Notes: a model not told the origin generated them from the letters alone. DNA of 64,000 nucleotides from Gracilibacillus massiliensis (GCF_001458115.1 NZ_CZRP01000013.1:372001-436000); one strand, 5' to 3'. Shown: positions 46,025-55,373, counted from the first letter of the stretch. A program made the numbers and translations.

Positions 46025-47920
46025 TTACCGATTCAGCAAACTGCCGACATATCTTAACAAATCGTTAGCGGATTGTGTGGTGTATCCATATTCCTCTACT
46101 AACGTTGCAACTACTTCATTCATCTTTTTCAATTGTTGCTCATCCGGGGTTTTTGTTGAAGTCGTGATTTTTACAACATCTTTTAAATCTGCAAATAATT
46201 TTTTCTGTATCGCTTCACGTAATCTTTCATGTGATTGATATTCAAACTTTTTCCCTTTTCTAGCGTACGCAGAGATACGGATTAAAATCTCCTCACGAAA
46301 TGCTTTTTTTGCATTTTCTGAAATACCAATTTGTTCTTCGATCGAACGCATGAGTTTTTCATCTGGATGCATCTCTTCGCCAGTTAATGGATCTTCTAAT
46401 TTTGCTTTATTACAAAAAGCCTCTACATTATCAAGATAATTATTCATTAATGTTTTGGCAGATTCCTCATAGGAATATACGAAAGCTTTTTGAACTTCTT
46501 TTTTGGCTAATTCATCATATTCTTTTCGTGTCGCCGAAATAAAATCTAAATAATCTTCTTTTTGTTCTTTAGTAATCGATGGATGATCATCTAATCCATC
46601 TTTTAATGAGCGTAATACATCAAGAGCATTGATAGATTGCATTTCTTTTCGAATAATAGTGGACGAAATGCGGTTAATCACATAACGCGGATCAATACCT
46701 GTCATACCTTCATCCGCATATTCTTTTTTCAAAGCACTAACGTCCTGATCACTAAATCCTTCCACATCCTGATCATTGTATAAATACATTTTTTTCAATA
46801 AACTTACATTACTCTGTTTCGACTCTCGCAAGCGCGTCAACACTGTAAACATCGCAGCAATTTTCAACGTTTGTGGCGCGATATGTGCATCTTGAATATC
46901 ACTATCTTCAATCATCTTTTTATAAATTCGCTCTTCTTGATCCAATTTTAAATTGTATGGAATTGGCATTACGATCATTCTCGAATGCAAAGCCTCATTC
47001 TTTTTATTAGCAATAAAAGAACGGTATTCTGATTCATTTGTATGGGCAACGATCATTTCATCTGCTGAAATCAACGCAAACCTGCCTGCCTTAAAATTAC
47101 CTTCCTGTGTTAAAGATAACAAGTGCCAAAGGAATTTCTCATCACATTTCAACATTTCTTGAAACTCCATTAGTCCGCGATTGGCTTTATTCAATTCTCC
47201 ATCAAACCGATATGCCCTGGGATCTGATTCTGATCCATATTCTGCAATGGTAGAAAAATCAATCGATCCTGTTAAATCTGCAATATCCTGTGACTTTGGA
47301 TCAGATGGGCTAAATGTTCCAATTCCTACTCGTCTATCTTCTGAGAAGAAAATTCGTTCGACTAATACATCTTCTATTTTTCCACCGTAATCCTCTTCTA
47401 ATCTTAATCGATTTAAAGGTGAGAGACTTCCTTCAATTTTAATGCCATATTCTTCTTCAAAATCTCCACGAAGATGTTCAGGTATTAGGTGTAACGGATT
47501 TTCATGCATTGGACAATTTTTTATTGCATAAACTCCGCCTCTATCTGTTAATGTGTATTGTTCAAGTCCTCTTTTTAATAATGTCACTAACGTGGATTTA
47601 CCGCCACTGACCGGTCCCATCAATAATAATATTCTTTTCTTCACATCTAGCCTTTTTGCTGCAGGATGAAAGTATTCTTCTACTAATTTTTCTAAAGCTT
47701 CTTCTAAACCAAATAGTTCTTCACTAAAGAAAGAATACTGCCTGACACCATTTACATCTTCTACACCCGCTTCTTTAATCATTTGATAAATACGAGAATG
47801 AGCAGATTGAGCAAGATATGGTTTTTCTTTTAATAAATCAAGATATTCTGCAAATGTCCCTTCCCACTTCAATGCATTTTGTGTTGTTCTATATTGTTGC
47901 ACTTTCCTTAAAATATCCAT
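46025..47920 (-). CDS. prkA: PrkA AAA+/serine protein kinase (YeaG family)
   Basis: Protein of 631 residues, the same length as B. subtilis PrkA. The N-terminal PrkA AAA+ domain (about 1-380) holds the Walker A region LLLMGPVSGGKSTLVTLLKRG and a Walker B/sensor region around SADEMIVAHTNESEYRSF. The C-terminal domain (about 385-631) begins after MYLYNDQDVEGFSDQDV. It was described as a serine kinase of early sporulation; ATP-dependent protease activity has also been proposed. It starts after GGGAGGTCG. Together with yhbH and spoVR it completes the PrkA-YhbH-SpoVR set. Confidence 0.96.
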   Translation of the reverse strand: MDILRKVQQYRTTQNALKWEGTFAEYLDLLKEKPYLAQSAHSRIYQMIKEAGVEDVNGVRQYSFFSEELFGLEEALEKLVEEYFHPAAKRLDVKKRILLLMGPVSGGKSTLVTLLKRGLEQYTLTDRGGVYAIKNCPMHENPLHLIPEHLRGDFEEEYGIKIEGSLSPLNRLRLEEDYGGKIEDVLVERIFFSEDRRVGIGTFSPSDPKSQDIADLTGSIDFSTIAEYGSESDPRAYRFDGELNKANRGLMEFQEMLKCDEKFLWHLLSLTQEGNFKAGRFALISADEMIVAHTNESEYRSFIANKKNEALHSRMIVMPIPYNLKLDQEERIYKKMIEDSDIQDAHIAPQTLKIAAMFTVLTRLRESKQSNVSLLKKMYLYNDQDVEGFSDQDVSALKKEYADEGMTGIDPRYVINRISSTIIRKEMQSINALDVLRSLKDGLDDHPSITKEQKEDYLDFISATRKEYDELAKKEVQKAFVYSYEESAKTLMNNYLDNVEAFCNKAKLEDPLTGEEMHPDEKLMRSIEEQIGISENAKKAFREEILIRISAYARKGKKFEYQSHERLREAIQKKLFADLKDVVKITTSTKTPDEQQLKKMNEVVATLVEEYGYTTQSANDLLRYVGSLLNR

Positions 47921-48183
47921 ACAACGACCTCCCGATAAGTGAGACTTCCATCAGTATTGTGATGGTTGTAAATTAACGAATTTCATTCCTCACAATGAGA
48001 AACTTCATGTCGGTTGATACCGAGATAAAGTAATTATACGTTTTGAACAAATAATATGTTCTTAGCTATATATAAATGTATGTGGGAAGGTAGCAAAAAA
48101 TGAATTGGATTAATAATGAATAAAGTTCCTTTCATTCATCCATCCTAAGAAATATCAGATTTTTCGCGGACTTTATTAGTTAC

Positions 48184-48212
48184 TTCACAAATCGTAAAGG
48201 TTTAGGTATAAT
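48184..48212 (+). promoter_or_regulatory. Sigma-A promoter of the 26-residue peptide gene
   Basis: TTCACA (48184-48189), a 17-bp spacer and a perfect TATAAT (48207-48212), about 50 bp before the small gene. The rest of the 342-base gap upstream of prkA shows only GTGAGACTTCCATCA-type repeats (see findings). Confidence 0.7.
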
Positions 48213-48262
48213 GATTGATAAAAGAAGAGGATCATTTACATATGAAAAGGGGAGGATCTACA

Positions 48263-48343
48263 ATGGGCATCGCATTAATTATCGGCGTTTCTGTTACATT
48301 CATAGCAGCTATCTTCGCTGCAGGATATGAGGCAAAACAATAA
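48263..48343 (+). CDS. Single-span membrane peptide of 26 residues
   Basis: Small gene with all the signals of a real transcription unit: a good promoter at 48184-48212, the ribosome binding site AAAGGGGAGG 7-8 nt before the ATG, 26 codons, and a strong terminator at 48451-48485. The peptide starts MGIALIIGVSVTFIAAIF and ends GYEAKQ. It is one hydrophobic helix (about 2-20) with a short polar tail. I do not recognise the family. Such peptides often regulate a membrane protein. It is divergent from prkA. Confidence 0.7.
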   Translation: MGIALIIGVSVTFIAAIFAAGYEAKQ

Positions 48344-48450
48344 AGTGAGAGTTCCATCACTAGAAGTGTTAGACTTGTAATGATTGCGCGAATTTCATGT
48401 GATTATCCGTAATATAGGAGCACTAATTCATATACTAGAGCCAACAGAGA

Positions 48451-48485
48451 AACCGAACTATTCGTTAAATAGTTCGGTTTTTTTA
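48451..48485 (+). terminator. Terminator after the 26-residue peptide gene
   Basis: Stem AACCGAACTAT / ATAGTTCGGTT with a 6-nt loop and TTTTTT tail. Confidence 0.88.
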
Positions 48486-48546
48486 TGGTGTCGCAAAGCC
48501 TATGAAATTCCCGTTTATATAGGTTGTAAAGGCAAGATAGACTACA

Positions 48547-50301
48547 TTATTCTAGGATCTGGTAACATCGATAACCAAATTGGTCTAAATGTAGTTCTGC
48601 TTTGTTTGAAAAAATTATATCTTGACCAGTAAACATCTCTTTCACTTTTTTATTTTCTAAAGCCGATACAACCATTGTTTGTTTTTCATTACTGTTGTTT
48701 AAGATAAAGATTAAATTACCTTCTTTATTTTTCTTTTGGTATGCAATGACGTTTTTTTCTACTTTTAGGAATTTGAAATCTGATCGATTACCAAAAGCAG
48801 GTATTTCTTTTCTCATTTGCAATAATGTTTTTACAAATTCAAATAGTGTAAGGTCTTGTTTAGCCTGATCCCATTCCATACACTTACGACATTCAGGATC
48901 TCCACCACCTGAGAGTCCGATTTCGTCTCCATAGTATATGCACGGGGAACCGATAAAAGAAAATTGGAACAAGTATAATAATCTGATTCTTTCTTTATTT
49001 TCATTAGCCAGTGTTAAAGTCCGAGGTGTATCATGGCTATCTAGTAAATTAAATGCCACTTCATTCACATTTTTCGGATACATATGCAGCACTTTTGTTA
49101 TCGTATCAGCAAATGTCTGGCTATTCATATTATTAGCAGCAAAAAATTCAACAGCGCCATTGGTAAAAGGATAATTCATCACTGCGTCAAATTGATCTCC
49201 TTGAAGCCATTTCATTGAATCATGCCAAATTTCGCCTAAAATATAGGCACTTGGTTTCGCTTCTTTCACAACTTTTCGAAAATCACGCCAAAATGCATGA
49301 TCCACTTCATTCGCCACATCTAAACGCCATCCATCAATATCAAACTCTTCAATCCAATAGCGCGCCACATCTAATAAATACTTCTTCGTTTCTGGATTTG
49401 TAGTATTTAACTTCGGCATTGATGCAACAAAACCAAATGCATCGTAATTAGGGTAACCTTTAGGCATTACTGGAAAATCCCATAAATGAAACCAATCTTT
49501 ATAAGATGAGTTTTCTTGATTACGTAAAACATCTTGAAAAGGCTCAAAGTAATATCCACTATGATTAAATACCGCATCTAACATCACTTTAATCTCGCGC
49601 TTATGACATTCTTCCACTAATTTTCGAAAAGTTTTTTTATCACCAAATTGCGGATCGATTTCAAAATAATCAATCGTATCGTATTTATGATTAGAATATG
49701 CTTTAAAGATGGGAGTGAAATAAATACCATTAACCCCTAGCTCCACTAAATAATCAAGATGATTTATAACACCTTGAAAGTCCCCACCAAAAAAATTGGT
49801 TGATGTCGGTTTTTCACTTCCCCATGGTAAAGTACCTTCTGGATTTAAAGAAGAATCCCCGTTCGCAAAACGTTCTGGAAATATTTGATACCAGACTGTA
49901 TCTTTTACCCATTCGGGAGCTTGGAAAATATCTGCTTCATGTAAGTAAGGAAAACAGAAAAAGTCACCTATATCCTGAGGAATTTTTTTGAAATATCCTC
50001 TTTCTGTGATGATTAACATATCACCTTCCGTATCTTCACAACAAAAACCATATCGCAACCTTCTGTATTCAGGCTTTATAGTTATCTGCCAATAATCATA
50101 TTGTGAATCTGTACCAGTTTTCCTCATTTCTTTTTGATAATATTCCCAATTCCCATTTTCAAAGTGATAAGGATCTCCATAAATTAGTGTTACTTTTTCA
50201 ATATCTTGTTTTTCTGTTTGCAACTGCAAATGAATTGTCTCTTTATCATAGCCATATGCAAATTGATTAATTGGTCTGTGGAAAATTGCTTCAGTGTACA
50301 A
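48547..50301 (-). CDS. Neopullulanase / cyclomaltodextrinase-type alpha-glycosidase (GH13)
   Basis: Cytoplasmic amylase-family enzyme of 584 residues hydrolysing maltodextrins, cyclodextrins or pullulan. An N-terminal CBM34-like domain (about 1-125) precedes the (beta/alpha)8 barrel. Barrel motifs are VMLDAVFNHSG, the nucleophile Asp in GWRLDVANEVDH, acid/base Glu in AYILGEIWHDS, and transition-state Asp in NLLDSHDTPRTL. The MPKLNTTNP loop supports the neopullulanase subfamily (GH13_20). It is divergent from the maltodextrin ABC transporter genes, and both start regions share a LacI/MalR-type operator. Confidence 0.93.
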   Translation of the reverse strand: MYTEAIFHRPINQFAYGYDKETIHLQLQTEKQDIEKVTLIYGDPYHFENGNWEYYQKEMRKTGTDSQYDYWQITIKPEYRRLRYGFCCEDTEGDMLIITERGYFKKIPQDIGDFFCFPYLHEADIFQAPEWVKDTVWYQIFPERFANGDSSLNPEGTLPWGSEKPTSTNFFGGDFQGVINHLDYLVELGVNGIYFTPIFKAYSNHKYDTIDYFEIDPQFGDKKTFRKLVEECHKREIKVMLDAVFNHSGYYFEPFQDVLRNQENSSYKDWFHLWDFPVMPKGYPNYDAFGFVASMPKLNTTNPETKKYLLDVARYWIEEFDIDGWRLDVANEVDHAFWRDFRKVVKEAKPSAYILGEIWHDSMKWLQGDQFDAVMNYPFTNGAVEFFAANNMNSQTFADTITKVLHMYPKNVNEVAFNLLDSHDTPRTLTLANENKERIRLLYLFQFSFIGSPCIYYGDEIGLSGGGDPECRKCMEWDQAKQDLTLFEFVKTLLQMRKEIPAFGNRSDFKFLKVEKNVIAYQKKNKEGNLIFILNNSNEKQTMVVSALENKKVKEMFTGQDIIFSNKAELHLDQFGYRCYQILE

Positions 50302-50335
50302 TATAAAACCTCCATATATTTATAGTGAAGATAGA

Positions 50336-50350
50336 ACAAACGATTGCGCA
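50336..50350 (-). promoter_or_regulatory. MalR-type operator upstream of neopullulanase
   Basis: On the minus strand this reads TGCGCAATCGTTTGT. The same TGCGCAATCGTTT core occurs upstream of the transporter operon at 50560-50576. The LacI-family regulator encoded at 54345 is the likely binder. Confidence 0.6.
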
Positions 50351-50559
50351 TAAATCTTAATGAATTTATAATTATTTATAAATAAATACTTTCATAAAAT
50401 CGTTTTATCCTTTCTCTCAAATAATTATTATACCAAAAAACACCGCCATTTGTAAGCGTTAAACCTTTAGTATTGATAATGTAAATGAACGATGCGAATA
50501 AGTATCAAAATTTATGGTTGTCAAAGGGGCTCTATCTATGTATAATAAAAAACAAGATA

Positions 50560-50576
50560 TGCGCAATCGTTTTCAC
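50560..50576 (+). promoter_or_regulatory. MalR/cre-type operator upstream of mdxE
   Basis: TGCGCAATCGTTTTCAC contains 12 of 14 positions of the cre consensus and the same 13-base core as the site upstream of the divergent neopullulanase gene. It lies about 45 bp before the binding-protein start. Confidence 0.6.
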
Positions 50577-50622
50577 GTTCATATCAAAAAAACACATTAT
50601 ATTTATTTGGGAGGTCTTTTAA

Positions 50623-51951
50623 ATGAAAAAATGGTTTGGAACTTTATTAGCAGTACTAATGATCTTGGGATTACTTGTAGCATGTGGTCCAGATGATGCA
50701 CAGGAAAGTGCAGGTGAAGGAGATCAATCGGATGATCAAGGGGAAGTCGAAAATAATGACAGTGACAATGAAAGCGCTGAAGATGACAACTCTATGCCAG
50801 AAAAACCAGAAAAATTAACAATTTGGGTAAATGCTGAAGAAAAACAAGAAGAAGCAGTAAATCAAATGGCTGCAACATATACAGATGAAACTGGAATTGA
50901 AATTGAAACAGTGCCAATTGATATGTTAGAGCAAGTGGAGAAATTAGATGTGGAGGGGCCTGCTGGTAATGGGCCAGATATCATTTTCCAGCCGCATGAC
51001 AGAATAGGGGATCTGGTATTACGTGGTCTAGTTGATCCAGTCAACTTAGGCGAACTTGAATCAGACTATACAGAAGCAGCACTAAGCGCCGTAACAAATG
51101 AAGGTGAAATTTGGGGTTATCCGGCAGTAACAGAAACATATGCTTTATTCTACAACAAATCATTAGTTGATGAAGCTCCTGCAACAATGGAAGACTTAAT
51201 GGCAATAGCTGATGAGCAAACAAATGCAGATAATGAGGAATTTGGTTTCTTAATGGAAGCAGCGAATTTCTACTTCACATATCCTTTCTTCTCTGGTAAC
51301 GGGGCATATGTATTCGCGGAAGAAAATGGTGTATATGATATCGAAGACATTGGTTTAAACAATGAAGGTGCTGTACAAGGCGGTGAATTGATACAATCAT
51401 GGTTTGATAAGGGTTACATTCCACAAGACCTTACACCAGACATTATGAATGGATTGTTTAAAGAAGGAAAAGTTGCCTCTGTGATTAATGGGCCTTGGAT
51501 GGTACGTGAATACCAAGAAGCTCTAGGCGATGACTTGCAAGCTACGATTTTACCGAAGCTTGACAATGGCGAAAACCCTAAATCTTTTGTAGGTGTAAAA
51601 GCCTATTTACTGTCCTATTATTCTGAAAACAAAGAGTGGGCAGAAGATTTCATGGCTTACTTAACGAACTCCGAAAATGCAATGCTTTATTATGAAGTCG
51701 CAGGTGAAATGCCAGCGCGTATAGATTCAATTGAAGATCCTGCCATTGCAAATGATCCAATCTATTCTGCATTTGCTGAACAAGCAACTTACGGTGAACC
51801 AATGCCTGGAGTTCCTGCAATGCAACAAGTTTGGGATCCAATTAACAACGGGCTTTCCTTTATTTCTAAAGGGGAACCAGTAGCAGATGTATTAGATGAA
51901 GCTGTACAAACAATTAAAGATAACATTGCTGCATCTGGTGCTACTCAATAA
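50623..51951 (+). CDS. mdxE: Maltodextrin ABC transporter substrate-binding lipoprotein
   Basis: Lipoprotein of 442 residues. The signal peptide ends in LLVACG, with Cys21 as the lipidation site. An acidic Asp/Glu/Ser linker of about 40 residues follows, typical of a surface tether, then a MalE-like type I binding fold with KLTIWVNAEEKQEEAVNQ, PDIIFQPHDRIGDLVLRGLVDP, EIWGYPAVTETYALFYNKSLV and GPWMVREYQEAL. It delivers maltodextrins to MdxFG. An ATPase gene (msmX-type) is not in the cluster, as in B. subtilis, where a shared ATPase serves. GGGAGG precedes the ATG. Confidence 0.92.
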   Translation: MKKWFGTLLAVLMILGLLVACGPDDAQESAGEGDQSDDQGEVENNDSDNESAEDDNSMPEKPEKLTIWVNAEEKQEEAVNQMAATYTDETGIEIETVPIDMLEQVEKLDVEGPAGNGPDIIFQPHDRIGDLVLRGLVDPVNLGELESDYTEAALSAVTNEGEIWGYPAVTETYALFYNKSLVDEAPATMEDLMAIADEQTNADNEEFGFLMEAANFYFTYPFFSGNGAYVFAEENGVYDIEDIGLNNEGAVQGGELIQSWFDKGYIPQDLTPDIMNGLFKEGKVASVINGPWMVREYQEALGDDLQATILPKLDNGENPKSFVGVKAYLLSYYSENKEWAEDFMAYLTNSENAMLYYEVAGEMPARIDSIEDPAIANDPIYSAFAEQATYGEPMPGVPAMQQVWDPINNGLSFISKGEPVADVLDEAVQTIKDNIAASGATQ

Positions 51952-51975
51952 CAGTAGACAACTAAAAAAAATGAG

Positions 51976-52020
51976 GAAAATGATATACAGTAAAACGATG
52001 AGTTTCTGTATATCATTTTC
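51976..52020 (+). promoter_or_regulatory. Intercistronic hairpin between mdxE and mdxF
   Basis: Perfect 15-bp stem GAAAATGATATACAG / CTGTATATCATTTTC with a 15-nt loop and no clean T-run before the mdxF ribosome binding site. Hairpins at this place in sugar ABC operons usually lower permease expression relative to the binding protein by attenuation or mRNA processing. Confidence 0.7.
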
Positions 52021-52037
52021 TCTCTGAGGAGGGACAA

Positions 52038-53336
52038 GTGGTGGCAAATCAAAATACTGAAAAGAAATTTAAAATGTCACAATCACGAAATATTGCAACC
52101 ATTTTATCGATTATTCCCGGTTTTGGTCAATTCTATAATAAAAGAATAATAAAAGGGCTCTTATTCCTCATTATATCTGCAGCCTTTTTGATTGCTTTTT
52201 GGGATTTTCTTGATATCGGTATTTGGGGACTTTTTACATTAGGTACAGTTCCTAGAGAACATCATTCCATTCAATTATTAATTCAAGGGCTTATTTCGTT
52301 AATTATATTAGCTTTTGGTCTCGGTATCTATGCTTATAATTTCTTAGATGCTCGAAAAGATGCTATAGCAAAAGAACATGGAAAAACAAATCCAACATTA
52401 CTTCAAGGAGTACGAGATTTTTACAATAATGGCTTTCCTTACTTCATGATCCTTCCCGGCCTATTGATGCTATTATTTATTGTCGTATTACCACTAGTAT
52501 TTATGGTTGGACTAGCATTTACCGATTACAATCAATATAATGCGCCGCCTAGGAATTTGTTAAATTGGATTGGTTTTCAAAATTTTATTGACTTAGTACA
52601 AATTGATATTTGGAAAGATACTTTCTTTAATGTATTTACATGGACAATTGTTTGGACAGTTGTTGCTACTACTCTGCAAATCGTACTTGGATTATTCTTA
52701 GCGTTACTTGTTAACGATAAGCGAATTAAATTCAAACGCACAATTAGAACTTTCCTAATCTTACCTTGGGCAGTCCCTGCGTTTGTATCGATACTAATTT
52801 TCTCAGCGCTGTTCAATCCAACTTTCGGTGCAATTAACCGTGACATATTAAGTCAATTTAATTTGATGATACCATGGTTATCTGACCCATTTTGGGCGAA
52901 AGTAGCGCTAATCATGATCCAAACATGGTTGGGATTCCCCTTTGTTTTCGCTCTCTTTACAGGAGTTTTACAAAGTGTTCCAGCAGATATGTATGAAGCA
53001 GCAGATGTGGACGGTGGAACAAGGTGGCAAAAGCTGAAATTTATTACATTACCTCATATTCTATTTGCTACAGCACCATTATTAATTATGCAATATGCTC
53101 AAAATTTTAATAACTTTAATATTATTTATCTGTTTAATGAAGGACTTCCTGCAGTTCGTGGTCAAAATGCCGGTGGTACTGATATTCTTATTTCATGGGT
53201 TTACAAACTAACATTTGAAACAAACCAATACAACATGGCTGCAGCTATTACTATTATCATGGGTATCATTGTGATGGGATTTGCCTTTTATCAATTCCGC
53301 AAAACAGCATCATTTAAAGAGGAGGGACGTTATTAA
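52038..53336 (+). CDS. mdxF: Maltodextrin ABC transporter permease MdxF
   Basis: MalF-type permease of 432 residues. A long N-terminal extension (about 1-120) carries two extra membrane helices and the segment IPGFGQFYNKRIIKGLLFLI. The permease core has helix PYFMILPGLLMLLFIVVLPLVFMVGLAFTDYN and the EAA loop YEAADVDGGTRWQKLKFITLP, which docks to the ATPase. The start is GTG at 52038 or 52041 after GAGGAGGG. Its stop overlaps the mdxG start by one base. Confidence 0.92.
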   Translation: MVANQNTEKKFKMSQSRNIATILSIIPGFGQFYNKRIIKGLLFLIISAAFLIAFWDFLDIGIWGLFTLGTVPREHHSIQLLIQGLISLIILAFGLGIYAYNFLDARKDAIAKEHGKTNPTLLQGVRDFYNNGFPYFMILPGLLMLLFIVVLPLVFMVGLAFTDYNQYNAPPRNLLNWIGFQNFIDLVQIDIWKDTFFNVFTWTIVWTVVATTLQIVLGLFLALLVNDKRIKFKRTIRTFLILPWAVPAFVSILIFSALFNPTFGAINRDILSQFNLMIPWLSDPFWAKVALIMIQTWLGFPFVFALFTGVLQSVPADMYEAADVDGGTRWQKLKFITLPHILFATAPLLIMQYAQNFNNFNIIYLFNEGLPAVRGQNAGGTDILISWVYKLTFETNQYNMAAAITIIMGIIVMGFAFYQFRKTASFKEEGRY

Positions 53337-54184
53337 TGGCTATGACTAGAAAAACAAAATCAAAGATCGAAGTAGCGTTCATATACTTATTTTTTGCGCT
53401 AATGTTCATAATAATTGGCTATCCACTTGCATGGACAGTTATGATGAGCATTAATCCAGGCACCAATATGCTTGTAACACAATTAATTCCAGATACTCCA
53501 ACATTGGAACACTATATTTGGTTATTCACAGACCCTGGTAGTGACTATCTAATTTGGTATAAAAACAGTGTTATAATTGCTGTTTTAAACGCAATTGGCT
53601 CAGTAATTATTACATCACTCATCGCCTATGCATTCTCTCGGTATCAATTTTTCGGTCGTAAATATGGTTTATATTTATTCTTACTATTGCAAATGTTCCC
53701 GGCTTTAATGGGTATGGTGGCTTTGTATATTTTGCTTACAACGATTGGATTAGTTGATTCTATTTGGGGATTATTATTAATATACTTAGGTGGGCAAATA
53801 CCTTTTAATGCATGGTTAGTAAAAGGTTATTATGATACAATACCTCGCGAATTAGATGAAGCTGCAAAAATAGATGGCGCTGGTCATTTACGTATTTTTT
53901 GGATGATCATGTTGCCACTCGCTAAACCAATTTTAGCAGTAGTTGCATTATTTAATTTTATGGCACCATTTATGGATTTCTTATTACCACAAATTGTGCT
54001 AACAGACCCGAACAACTACACGTTAGCTTTAGGCTTATACAACTTTATTAACGACCAGTTCTCAACTAACTTTACTCGTTTTGCTGCTGGTTCTATATTA
54101 ATCGCTGTCCCAATAGCATTAGTATTTTTACTACTTCAAAGATATCTGATTGGAGGACTAACTGCTGGTGCGACGAAAGGTTAG
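53336..54184 (+). CDS. mdxG: Maltodextrin ABC transporter permease MdxG
   Basis: MalG-type permease of 282 residues with six membrane segments. The EAA loop is ELDEAAKIDGAGHLRIFWMIMLPLAKP. The C terminus ends YLIGGLTAGATKG, the usual MalG-like tail. Its start overlaps the mdxF stop (TAATG). It is the last gene of the transporter operon and is followed by a hairpin at 54199-54233. Confidence 0.93.
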   Translation: MAMTRKTKSKIEVAFIYLFFALMFIIIGYPLAWTVMMSINPGTNMLVTQLIPDTPTLEHYIWLFTDPGSDYLIWYKNSVIIAVLNAIGSVIITSLIAYAFSRYQFFGRKYGLYLFLLLQMFPALMGMVALYILLTTIGLVDSIWGLLLIYLGGQIPFNAWLVKGYYDTIPRELDEAAKIDGAGHLRIFWMIMLPLAKPILAVVALFNFMAPFMDFLLPQIVLTDPNNYTLALGLYNFINDQFSTNFTRFAAGSILIAVPIALVFLLLQRYLIGGLTAGATKG

Positions 54185-54198
54185 AATAAAAGATAGGA

Positions 54199-54233
54199 AT
54201 CAAGCTACTTCCAAATATGGTAAGTAGCTTGAT
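54199..54233 (+). terminator. Hairpin at the end of the mdxEFG operon
   Basis: Perfect 12-bp stem ATCAAGCTACTT / AAGTAGCTTGAT with an 11-nt loop. The downstream T-run is poor, so it may stabilise a 3' end rather than terminate strongly. Confidence 0.6.
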
Positions 54234-54344
54234 AGCATAATAATTTTTAAGATTCTATGTTTTCATTTACTTATTGATCACATATAATAGAATTACATGG
54301 TATTTTAACAATGATTTATCAATATATTCAAAGGATGTAATGAT

Positions 54345-55370
54345 ATGGCCGTTACAATAAAAGAGGTAGCAAAAAAAGCAGGAGTGGCCCCCTCCACCGT
54401 CTCTAGAGTAATCGCAGACAATCCTCGAATCAGTTTAGATACAAAAAAGCGGGTACGAAAAGCGATGAAGGAATTAGGTTATCATCCAAATATTAATGCA
54501 CGCAACTTAGCAGTGCGCTCTTCACAAGCAATCGGTGTGATCATGCCTTCCTCTGCTGATAAGGCATTGCAGAATCCTTTTTTTCCTGAAGTACTTAGAG
54601 GAATCGGTTCGTTTGCACATGAAACAGAATATTCACTGTATGTCTCTACCGGTGGCAACGATAAAGAGGTTTTTGAAGAGGTTCAGCGTATGGTGAATGG
54701 CAATCGTGTCGATGGTATTATCTTGCTATACTCACGAATTGCTGATCCTGTCCAAAAATTTTTATCAGACAATAAGTTCCCTTTTGTTATTGTTGGAAAG
54801 CCTTCTGAACAAGAAAGTGAAATAACATATGTAGATAATGATAACTTTAAAGCCAGTAAAGACCTTACCAATCATTTAATAGATATTGGTCACCGTCATA
54901 TTGCTTTTATCGGGGGTTCTACTGAATTAACGGTAACAGTGGATCGATTAAATGGTTATAAATCTGCTATTAACGAAGCTAATTTACCGTTACCTGAGGA
55001 ATATATGATTCACACAGAATTTTTGAAGTCAGGAGGACGAGATGCTGTAGAACAATTATTTGCATTGGATCAACCACCTACAGGTCTAGTTGTTGCTGAT
55101 GATTTAATGACATTAGGTGTAATCAATACATTAGAAGAAATCGGATTAAGTTGTCCTGAGGATGTTTCCTTAACATCTTTTAATAATTTATATCTTTCAG
55201 AAATCACCACACCACCTCTTACTACTGTAGATATTCAAATCTATAAATTAGGTGTACAATCTGCTCGATGCTTGATCGAAAAGGCTAAAAATAAGGACGA
55301 ACCTGCAAAACGAATTATTGTCCCATATGAAATAAAGTTTAGACAATCCACTCGATCCTATAGCGAATGA
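54345..55370 (+). CDS. LacI-family regulator of maltodextrin use (MalR-like)
   Basis: Transcription factor of 341 residues. The N-terminal HTH is VTIKEVAKKAGVAPSTVSRVI with hinge helix NARNLAVRSS. A periplasmic-binding-like effector domain (about 60-335) follows with IGVIMPSSADKALQNPFFPEVLRG, DGIILLYSR, HIAFIGGSTELTVTVDRLNGY and late PPLTTVDIQIYKLGVQSARCLI. Its place directly after mdxEFG indicates control of that operon and the divergent neopullulanase through the TGCGCAATCGTTT sites. AAAGGATG precedes the ATG. Its own terminator is at 55374-55410. Confidence 0.9.
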   Translation: MAVTIKEVAKKAGVAPSTVSRVIADNPRISLDTKKRVRKAMKELGYHPNINARNLAVRSSQAIGVIMPSSADKALQNPFFPEVLRGIGSFAHETEYSLYVSTGGNDKEVFEEVQRMVNGNRVDGIILLYSRIADPVQKFLSDNKFPFVIVGKPSEQESEITYVDNDNFKASKDLTNHLIDIGHRHIAFIGGSTELTVTVDRLNGYKSAINEANLPLPEEYMIHTEFLKSGGRDAVEQLFALDQPPTGLVVADDLMTLGVINTLEEIGLSCPEDVSLTSFNNLYLSEITTPPLTTVDIQIYKLGVQSARCLIEKAKNKDEPAKRIIVPYEIKFRQSTRSYSE

Positions 55371-55373
55371 AAT

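Noticed and set aside
50514-50696. Small frame of 60 codons upstream of mdxE
   Set aside because: It starts near a weak site, overlaps the true mdxE start and signal peptide in another frame, and contains the operator region.
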